Below are positions 52,901 through 64,000 of a stretch of DNA of 64,000 nt, piece after piece. Below the pieces are notes generated by a model that was given only the letters and a program-made list of their open reading frames with translations, searched no databases and was not told where the DNA came from. A program made the translations under genes and the position numbers. This DNA is from Saccharum officinarum (Eukaryota > Streptophyta > Magnoliopsida > Poales > Poaceae), in NCBI GenBank assembly GCA_020631735.1, contig CM036223.1, positions 11,533,356-11,597,355 on the forward strand, written 5' to 3'. How positions within the stretch are numbered: position 1 is the first letter of the stretch; the number at the start of each line of letters is the position of its first letter.

Positions 52901-55900
52901 GATCAAATACGCTAACTCTGGAAATTACTCGGATGAACGAAAATCAAGTATGCTCCTATTAGTTAAGATTAGATATTTCGGACTATTAAAAATAAATAGA
53001 GATAATTAGGAGTTTGCTAGGATCTGTATTCGGCTATGTATATAGGCCTTATATATATGTTGGATTAATTAAAAAAGTGAATTGTAAATCCAATTTCCCT
53101 TGTCCCATTCTACCCGTTTGCCTGGCTGGCTCCGCCGCCACGACGTCAAAGCACTTCTAAAATAAAATGGAGGCATCTATGGGGCCCGTTCGGCGAATTA
53201 TAAGCCGGCTGAAAAATACCGTTGACTGATTTTTTGTGAGAGAAAAATACTGTTCCGGCTGAAAAACAAGCTGAATAAGACGGATTATAAGCCAGATGAA
53301 CGAGGCCGTAAATCTGCCTGAAACCTTATTTGCTTTAGGGAGCGGGGCTACTTGATTTTTGGTAGGACACAGATGATTTGAGAAGTAACGTGAGAATGTG
53401 TTCGTAAGAAAAAATGTCAGTACGATATTTTTTTCTTTTTTTTTGATCTATTCAAATTAGTATCAACCCATTCTTACATGTAATCTTAGTTGAGTAGGAG
53501 TCTTACTTGAGTTGGAGTTTGATCTATTTGGATTAGTATCAACCTAGTCTTAAATGTAATCTTAGTTGAGTAGGAGTCTTACTTACATCTTACGTGGAAA
53601 TTTGCCTCTTTATTATTAGGTATAGACTAGCAAAACATGCCCGTGTGTTACGACGGGAGAGAAAACTACAATATATTTATGAAAAGACAAAACAAATGGC
53701 ACATAAGCACGCATGCGCACACACAAATAATGTTTGTAATAATACATCAATATCCTATTAACATGTATCCAATTAAAATAGTACAATCTTGATAGATTTG
53801 TTTTTCCCAATGCAAAGCATGGAATACTTAGACATATTGTCATAACTTATTAACTTTAATTTTCATGCTATTCATGTGTTTTAACGGTTTAAATATCATG
53901 AGGACCTATAAAAATCTATAGTTCTAATACTTAACTAAAGTCAGCAAGTAGTTAGTTGTTGACGTATGAACAATTGATCTATCCATTGATATTTTTTGAC
54001 TGAATTAGGCAACAAACTACTTAAAAGATTTCGGTTCACACATTGATTAGTTGGACCATTTGTTAATCTATGTTTTAATAAGAATAATTTCGATTTCTAA
54101 TAGAAACAACTTTTGGTGAAAATCTTTGTTTCATAGAAAAATGTCAATGGTTCAAAGACCCATAAAATTGTATTTGTTGTTTATTTTGATTTTTACAAGA
54201 AAAAATCGCAATGGATGTATGGGTGATTTTTTTGGCATGAGGAAAATGTCGTATGTTAGTTTCTAGAGTCCAATGTATTCACAAGTAATGTCTGTTAATT
54301 TCTAGGGTCCAATGTATTTAGATGGGTTGTCTGCTATGACCTGCAGTTACGTGAGCTAACGTGGCCGAATTGAGTTAGAAATCTATTTAATTTATTAGCA
54401 TGTGAGAATCATTCTAAACAAATTTCTAAAAGTGGACATATATTTTCTTTATCTTTTATAAGAAAATTCAGAAAATACTAGAAAAATATAAAAACAGGAA
54501 ATAGAAAAAGGAAAATTGAGACGGACGAAAAGCAGAAAAGGATAAAAAGGTTGAGTGGCCATCGGAACTGAGGAAGGAAAAACAGAAAAGGGACACCGAT
54601 GGATGACGAAAAACAGAAAAGGAAAAAGAAGAGACCTGAACGGTAATAGAAATAGATATAGATACATAGAAATTTATCTAATTCTTATTCTTATCTTTTC
54701 TATATTTTGAGTAGGATTTCTATTTAGGTACTTAGAATCCGAAGAATCTTTTTGGATTAGAATTAGGATTCTTATTTATCTAGGTTATTTATCAAGTAGA
54801 CACATAGTAGTCTTCACGTTCATGAAGTTACTAACGGGATGGCCGGACCAAAGAAATAGGTGTGAGCTAGACTTATATATAAGTCCGAATAGAAGAAAAC
54901 CCTCCATTGTCCGGTAGTTAAAGGGAGACGGACCAAGTAAATGGATAGACGAAAAAAGAGCTTGAAATTTTGCCTTTTTATTATTAGGGATAGAAGAAGA
55001 AAAAGAAGAGAAGATATAGATATAGATATTGGAACTGGACGATGCCGAGTTGAAGGATTCGATTCTGTAGCAGCTGGACGAGGACGATGCCATATTGGAA
55101 TTGGGAACTGGTGGGCCAAGGGCCCAAGACGTCAATGATCGACCTTCATCCTGCTTAATTAGCTCAACCATCTCGCCATGGTTTCACACTTTCAGTTCTT
55201 GTGCCATGCATATTTTTTCCATCTTTCACGTGTCGTCCTCACTCCTAAACACGTTCAAAATAGGCACCAGTCTCAAAAGCAAACACACTCTTAGGACCTG
55301 TTTGGATAGCGACCTGACAGGCAGCTTGCCGGCGGGCCAGGCAGCAATCCCAGCCCCAGGCAATCGAAATCGAAGGTGTGGGGATGCTGTGCTCAAACCA
55401 AACACACCCCTTAGTGTGTGGTGGATTTGAAAACATCACAAAAAGTGCTTCTCTAATGGTGCGACCTGTATATGTGCTACAAATGGACAGGTTGCCAACG
55501 TGACATTAAGAAATAAGTTTAGTCTAGTTTAGTGGGGTTCTAATTTGTTAGACAAATATTTAAACGATCCTCCATGCATGTGCGTGCTTTTTTCTCCATG
55601 ATGAAAATCAGCCCAACCATCTCACCGTGGTTTCAGACTTTCAGTTCTTGTGCCATGTATTTTTTCATCTTTCATTCATTCACGTGTCGTCCTCACTTCT
55701 ACTAGGTACTACTCCTCCTACCTAGGAAGGGTATCAGTTCGCTGCTCTATTACTAGTCAACTGGGAAATCTGGAAAGAAAAAAATGTGCCCACCTTCTAA
55801 CTAACACACAGAAATAAAAAGGTCAAAGAAGAGTCAAGAACTCGGGAACAAGTTGCACAAAAATTTTGGCCGCTTTGGTGGCTAACAATGAGTAAAGTGC

Positions 55901-56319
55901 TCTATGTACAGCCTTTTTTTCCTTGTCTTTTGTTCCTATATAGGCAGGGCCGTCTATTTGTAAACTTGTTTATTTATCAATATACTATTGGCACATGTGT
56001 GCGCGTTTGTTAAAAAAAATAATAAATAAAGGCAAAGATATTCTCTAATCCCTCCATACTGAATATAATGCAGTTCTAGCTGTCCTTAGTCAACTATGTT
56101 GAATTTGACAAAGTTTATAGGAAATGATATCAATATTTATGACACCTATTATATATGCTATGAATACATGTGCTATTATACACCCTAGGTGTAGAATAGC
56201 ACTGGCGTTCTATAAAGATGTATTTCATGATGAATCTAACTATACTTATTTGATATCATAAATATTGATATTTTTTTTGCAAACCTTGATCAAACTCATG
56301 ATAGTTTAACTTTTTTTTG

Positions 56320-56635
56320 AATCAGAAACTTCGTTACTCATTAGACTTAGCCAAATCACTGGTCACCAAATTCTCGACAAAACGAGGTACATCCCCCAAG
56401 TTATTTGATCATCACTGGGACAATTACACCCAAATGCCGCTAAAGCATCTGTAACTTTATTACATAATCTAGGACACACTTGTACTCTAGCCTCCACAAA
56501 CTCCGACACTACTAGTACTACACTAGAATTGTGTATTGTTATTTTTTCAAAAGGACGGCAGAAGATTTGACCCACATGCAACATATCCACACTTCCAAAG
56601 CTAGTGTCAACAAACAAATTGAAGGCTGAAATGTA
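56320..56635 (-). pseudogene. LINE-type RNase H remnant, second copy
   Basis: Same CNKVTDALAAFGC-bearing frame as at 35575-35890; here a two-base difference near 56397 (CCCC against CCCCTC) extends the open frame on its downstream (C-terminal) side. Confidence 0.5.
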
Positions 56636-57021
56636 TATTCTTAGGGGTAAGTATGAAATTATGTTGTTCTGTTAAGTCAGACACGGTTCGTTAAGGGAAC
56701 TATTTGCTCGTACCTTTGTTTTCAAATAGGGTGAACATCTCAACTTTTAATAATACGAAAGGCATGATATGAGGTCTTTGTGTAGATCCCATAGTTTAAA
56801 GTTTACTGCCTAAAGTTAATGGTTAAATTTTAGACCACTTTAGCTCGCTTGTGTGGTCTAATGGATTTGTGAGGTCTTTTTGTGGGGTTTGCTGAACTCA
56901 GACCACTTGTTTGGAGCCTCAAGAGTTAAAATATCCTAAAATTTAGTGCTAAACTTTAGACCATGGGATTAAAAAAGTGTCAAGTTGGTTTAGAAAGTTC
57001 TGTTGGTGATACTAGCCTATG

Positions 57022-57597
57022 GGCCTGTTTGGATTCATGAAGATTGTAGAAGCTGGCCTTTAGAATCTAAGTAGAGCTCCAAGTAGCCATAGCTTCTAGT
57101 TGGTTTCTAGAATCTAGAGACCCCTAGATTTTATAATATGGTAAGCTTAGGAAACCTAGTTGGTAGACACCAAAGACTATTCTGCCCCTTTGTTTCTACA
57201 TAGCTACAACATAAAAAATCAAGAGTGAGGGCAATATGGTAATGTTACTCTAAAAGGTCATCCTCAGTTTTTACAATCCATGATCCATGGATTTAAACGG
57301 TCTCACAACTCAGCTTCTATAGGTTGTGTTTGGTTACATCTAAACTTTCATAAGCTGGTAGAAGCTAGGTTCATTCAGCTTTTAAGATTGTGGAAGCTGG
57401 CTTGTGGAGTTGGTGGATGTTTGGAGACCATCAAGTTAGATTGTGGAATATGATAAGATCCAAACACACCTATATCTTAGCTTCTAACAATCTACTCCCT
57501 TCACCCCATAAAAAGAGTCATTCTCGTTTTTCAAGAAGTCAACTATCTTTAGCTTTGATCAAATATATATAACAATCTTCATGAATCCAAACAGGCC
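57022..57597. mobile_element. MITE with 26-bp inverted repeats, second copy
   Basis: Identical terminal repeats to 36276-36851; one internal A/C difference (57188) and another at 57493. Confidence 0.8.
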
Positions 57598-57808
57598 TTT
57601 TTATGGGACGGAGGGAGTAGCTTAGGATAAAAATATATTTAAAGGTCTATCCAATGATACTAATATGGTAAGCTTAGGATAGTTACTTGGATAGATCTTT
57701 GAATATATTTTTATAATAAACTTATTTGGAGATACAAATATTGTTAATATTTTTTACAAATCTAGTTTGACTAGCATGAGTCTTGCTCTTTTTACGGGAC
57801 GGAGGGAG
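57495..57808. mobile_element. Stowaway MITE, second copy
   Basis: Right end GACGGAGGGAG followed by an intact TA target, the ancestral state compared with 36749-37063. Confidence 0.8.
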
Positions 57809-60167
57809 TAGCTTTTAAAAAATTAGATTCAACAATCGAGGCAGTATCCAAAGTTCCAAACATGGCTTATTAGACTACCCGCACCGCATACTGGATCTGG
57901 CTCCTCCAGGAACATATAGGGGATGGAATTCCTGCACCGCTGTACTCTACGCAGTCTGTTAAAGAAGAGAGTCCGCCAAATGTGGAGGAGCCGGTCACGG
58001 TCCCACCACGCGCAGGAGGAGCGAACGTGCGCTACCGGTCACGGTCCCACCACGCGCAGGGACAGAGAGCGCATGCGCGTGCATGCGCAGACGACAGAGT
58101 CGGGCCCCACTATTTCCATTAGCTAAAAAATGTTATAACTCACAAACTAAAAAATCAAATTAAATTCCGATTGCACCGTTGAATTCGTTTCAATAAATCC
58201 TTCAAAAAAATCTCACATGGATATATTTAGATAAACTTTGTTTATAAATATGTGGGTTTCACCGTTGATAGTTGATATAGAGTACGAAATATAGAGGATG
58301 ATGGGTGCGGAAGAAATATGTATAAAGTAAATAATCTCGATGACTAGGACGGATAGAGGATGAATTTAGAGGACGTAGAGTGTGGATAGAGCCGATTTGT
58401 GCTACTGTACATAGAAAACCGAAACAGTGGCTGCATCTTCTTTTTTCTATTGGAAAAAAGAAATGACTTGGTTGTACACGACAAAAGCTGTTTCTTGGAA
58501 GCTTCGTTCTTTCATTGCTGTTTCAGGTTGGCACCGATTAGCAGCACGAGCGGCATCCCGATGTGACTTGTCTGAATTGACCCCCCCGAGGCCTCCTGGA
58601 TCTTGCCTGAAAGGATAGCATGCGGCCACGCGCTGCTGTGGCCAGGCCGGAGTCTCAATCTTGCGTCCAGCCAAATGATGAGTGGGTGTAATAGTATTTA
58701 TATTTATAACTCTAAATTAATTTATTATAAAATATATTTTGTAATTAATCTAATGATATTTATTTGATATTATAAATATTTATAAATTTTATCTATAATT
58801 GGTCAAAGTTTTTTAAATCGTATAATTGGTCAAAGTTAATATACTACCACGTGACACTGTTCCAGAATTACATTATATTATAGAATTATATTTTTAGGGA
58901 CGGCGGGAGTACTACTATTCATATACGAGTATTTATGGAAGAGGCATGGAAACTGCGGCAAGACCTGGCTTGTCCATGCTCGATGATTGGGACTTGTGAC
59001 CCACGACCGACCTGTCCATTTCAATCTCCAACGGATAAACATGACGTATGGTTTTGTACCAATCGGGTATGTTTGCATAAATTATGGTTAGTTATTAGCT
59101 AGGCAAAAAATAGTCTAAATTAGTTAAATTTGATCAGTTAGTTGGCTAATAACTCTTGTTAATAAATTAACCCACCCATTAGCTCATGTTCGAATAAGCT
59201 AAGGCTATTTTTTGGCTAAAAAAATTAGCTAGTTAGCAATTAGCCCTTCGTATCCAAATATGCCCTAAGTATCGAGCACTGGCCTATTTAGAGGGCTGCA
59301 AAGCTTGAACACCTAACAACTAATTGATGACGATGACATTGTTCTTTTTATTATATGTGGCTCACTATTTCTTCATGTTATGGTTTGTGTCATCCTGACC
59401 CATTTCTTAATTAGGGCTTGTTTGGTTCAAACTCTAGTCTTGAATGCTCTAACTGAGCACATCCTTCCCACCTAGACATGTTATGGTTTGTGTCGTCCCG
59501 GCCCCTTTCTTAATTAGGGCTCGTTTGGTTCAAACTCTAGCCTAGAATACTCCGGCTGAGCAAATTCACCCCACTTAGACATCTAAATTGGACGTCTGAG
59601 ACGAATGTCTAGGTTAGACACCTTGGTAGTCCCAAAAGCAAACACATATTTAGTGTGTGATGGATTTGAAAACATCACAACAGGTGCTTCTCTAATGGTG
59701 TAACATGTATTGTGCTATACATGGACAGGTTGCCAACGTGACATGAGGAAAATAAGTTTAGTCTAGTTTAGTGGGGATCTAGTTTGTACGTTGAAGAAAT
59801 ATTTTGAGAACCAGATTTAAATTCTCTCATGAAATGTTTTTTATTTTTAGGATAATATGTGAAACACCTTTTGTGTCTGACCCTGTATCCTAAAACCATA
59901 TAGTAGAGATTATTCTACTTTCCATCACTTACTAGGCAAGACAAACGTACTAAATTGTCCTAAAATCCAGTAAAATCTTGTATCTATGGAAGAAGTGAGA
60001 TAGATCATTTTTCTATACAAAAGATAATATTTACTATGTTTCAAAACGACAAACATATTTTAATCAGAGTAAAAATAGATATTAACCTTTAATTTCTATT
60101 ACATATATTGTTGTTTGCTAAAGAACCAATTTCATTTCTGAGTTATTTTGAATATAAATTTGCCCTA

Positions 60168-61307
60168 CTAGCGCCCGGACTCCGGACGAACGTCCGCGTC
60201 CGGACACCGGTGCCTGCTGCTCCATTCACGCGCGTCCACGCGCACGTAGGAGCCCGCACCCCCCCACGACGCCTCCCCATCCAGACACCCGAGCCCTATC
60301 CCGCTTCTCGCCCGCGCCCCCGCTTTCAGCATGCGCATGCTGCGCGGGGACCGGCTGCGCCCTCCCGATCGGCTTCCGGCGTAAGTTCCCCATGCCGCCC
60401 CGAACGTCACCAGCATTGGGAAGAGGAGTATGGGGCGGTGGATGCCCAGCCGACACCCGAAGGAGAAGACACCGAGGCGAGGCAACAGAAAAGTGACGAG
60501 GGAGATGCAACGACTATTTACTTTTTAAACATCGAGATGCAATACTTGCAACATACGTCTAAAGGCAGATGAAACACTTAAAACATGCTTCTGAAACACT
60601 TAAAAAAAACACCTGGAAAACACTTGAAAACCATTGCAAAACATACGCAATATCCAGATAAAACACTTGCAACATATGCGTGAAACATATGTAACATCCA
60701 GATAAAAACACACTTACAACATAATCCGAAAGCACAGTGGAAACATTGGAAACAGATCTTTGCAACATACGTGTACAACCATTACAACATATGCAATATC
60801 TCGATCTACTTTTGCAACATCTGCATGAAACAATTGCAACATACCTATGAAACACCTGAAACATATGAAACATACGTTTTCAACACATTGCAACACCTCC
60901 TTACTGCTTGGGAGAATGGAGGCTCGTCGGCGTGTGGAGTTCGCTGGAGGCAGCGGCCCGGCGGCGCTTGTCAGTGGGCAGGCGTCATCAGCCACTTGAC
61001 GCAGCAGGGAGGCATTAGCCACGCGATGCAGCAGGGAGGCATTAGCCACACGACGCGGCAGGGAGGCAGAGGGCAGCTGCTGCTTAGAGGTGGCCGCGCG
61101 CCCGCGCCTGGCAGGCAAGGCCGGCAGTCCGGTGGCCGAACGCTGCTCCTCGGAGGAGGCACACGAGCAACTAGGAGCAATGAGCGGATAAGAGCGACAA
61201 GCGTATTTTTTATTAGAAGATGGGACTTGAGGGGATCGTTGGACCGGCCCTATGCGCATCTGGAAGACGTGTCCGGACGGGCTAGGACGGACGGACGTCC
61301 TGACTAG
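60168..61307 (+). mobile_element. MULE-like element M1, second copy
   Basis: Same arms and GCAACAT/GAAACA field as 39423-40562 with a handful of substitutions. Confidence 0.6.
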
Positions 61308-61344
61308 CATTATCGTAAATTTAGTTTCCGTTTGATATTTGATT

Positions 61345-61552
61345 GATATGATAATGGAAGGCGCCAAGCAGCAGCGGCCAGCGGCAGCAGCATCTGTTCT
61401 TTGCGCACTTTGGCCACTTCCCTCCCTCCACTCCCTCCAGAGTCCAGTCCAGTCCTGATCTCTGTCCAGCGCCTCCAGCCGTCCAGCGGCGCGACGATTC
61501 TTCCTCTCCCCGGCCGGAAGCCCCCACACGCCGCCGCCCCTGGACGACCCAG
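61345..61552 (+). promoter_or_regulatory. SPP: SPP-C 5' untranslated exon
   Basis: Copy of 40600-40807, ending GACCCAG|GTGAGACC at 61552. Confidence 0.5.
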
Positions 61553-62470
61553 GTGAGACCCTCCGCCAGTCGGCCGCCCCTTTCCATTATTCAACCTCCG
61601 TTTGTCATGTACTTGTGTGGAAGCGCGCGCGGCTGTTCTTTCCATCGTTGACTTCGATCCTCGCGCTCAACCAACGCATTGCGCGATCTCGCCTGCGCCA
61701 GTGAATCTGGCCCGTACCGCCGCCCAGATTCGGCCGCGCGCCGCCGCCGCCATCGCACGGTTCCTTCTCATGGTTGCATTTGTTTGCTCTGCACAAAGCC
61801 AAAGCTTGCTCAGCCATTAGATATTTAGATGGCGATCTTGCTATTTACTAGCATCTCACATGGGGTGGTATAGGTGTGGGTGTGGGGATAGTCGCTTAGC
61901 AGCCGGAAAGGCGGAAACGTGAAACATGGCCAGTTCCTTGTTCTGCCAACGTCGTTCTAGGAACATTCACGTTTCCATTCTGAGAACATTTATGTTGCCA
62001 TAGTACAAAAACATTATAAAGTATCGCTCCATGTTCCCGGTCCCGTTCCCTTCCGTGAACATGGCTGCTATGGATAGATGCATAGAGTTTCCTATATGCT
62101 CCACATATACATACGCAGCAGTCAGCAATGCTTATCTCCTCGCCTTCCTTATCATCAGTAGCTAGGACAGTAGCTTGTGTGGATGGTTGGCCCTGGCTGT
62201 CAAAACCAAATGCTGGTACAGACGTACAGTTGCTTCTAACGAAGTGTATATATTAAGGTGGGAGGAGATACTACCTGTCGATGCAGCCATCCTTTACTTC
62301 TTCTTTTTGCCCCCACAAAGCAAGACTTTATCAGTTGTTGACCAAATGGCAGCTCAAAAATAAGAAGCACATTGTTGTGTTTGCCGTGTTTGTTCAGGGA
62401 AGTTTACAGTCAAAATCACTTCTTCTTCTTCTTCCTCCTCTTTTACAGCTGAGTTGTGCCAGTCTGCCAG

Positions 62471-63862
<1,392 letters not shown>

Positions 63863-64000
63863 GTAAGTACTTCCTCTTTTCAGTTCTCAGAGTAATTTGG
63901 TTTTTGTTTGTAACTGTCCACTATTTTTATCATGATCACTTTCATACAGTGGACAATTCAGAAAGTAATTACACATTTCAAAGCTCCATTTGTCTTTTTT

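Overview
The window is nuclear DNA of a grass, most likely a panicoid or andropogonoid species (sorghum, sugarcane or Miscanthus type). It has split genes with GT-AG and GC-AG introns, nested Ty3/gypsy elements with kilobase-long LTRs, LTRs carrying CCGGACG-type palindromes, a Helitron, Stowaway and hAT-like MITEs, and sucrose-phosphate phosphatase genes with GC-rich 5' exons. No bacterial feature, CRISPR array, rRNA or convincing tRNA gene was seen.

Layout. 1-4684: a truncated plus-strand Ty3/gypsy element of the Tat type. Its pol stays in one frame for about 3 kb but carries ten nonsense codons; a 3' tandem repeat and an antisense coiled-coil ORF follow. 4684-32046: one minus-strand chromovirus (element 1, Tekay-like) with a truncated 3' LTR on the left, a full 5' LTR on the right and several nested insertions. 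These are a 1.88 kb solo LTR in pol (7321-9202, TSD CATTT), a complete second chromovirus in gag (element 2, 12581-25597, TSD GTAAT), and a 1,866 bp Helitron in the 5' LTR (30140-32005). Element 1 also carries an extra sense ORF between its primer-binding site and gag. A 100-N gap at 11888-11987 lies between two copies of the same ~885 bp, which looks like an unmerged contig overlap.

32047-52800 is the only low-copy gene region. It holds two head-to-tail sucrose-phosphate phosphatase genes, SPP-A (41727-44060, eight coding exons, 423 residues) and SPP-B (44676-47297, same exon structure, one-base frameshift), and a decayed third-copy remnant of the last exon near 52451. Two copies of a MULE-like non-autonomous element, in opposite orientation, bracket the pair; the distal copy is split by a second solo LTR of the same family as the one at 7321. 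The surrounding DNA holds MITEs, LINE remnants, short tandem duplications and a 0.6 kb foldback.

52801-52900 is a second 100-N gap. From its first base after the gap, 52901-64000 repeats 32151-43256 almost exactly (roughly twenty substitutions seen by eye), including the first five coding exons of SPP-A (called SPP-C). This is either an alternative haplotype placed in series or a recent large duplication. SPP hydrolyses sucrose-6F-phosphate, the last step of sucrose synthesis, so its copy number here is the main biological question and also the one most exposed to assembly error.
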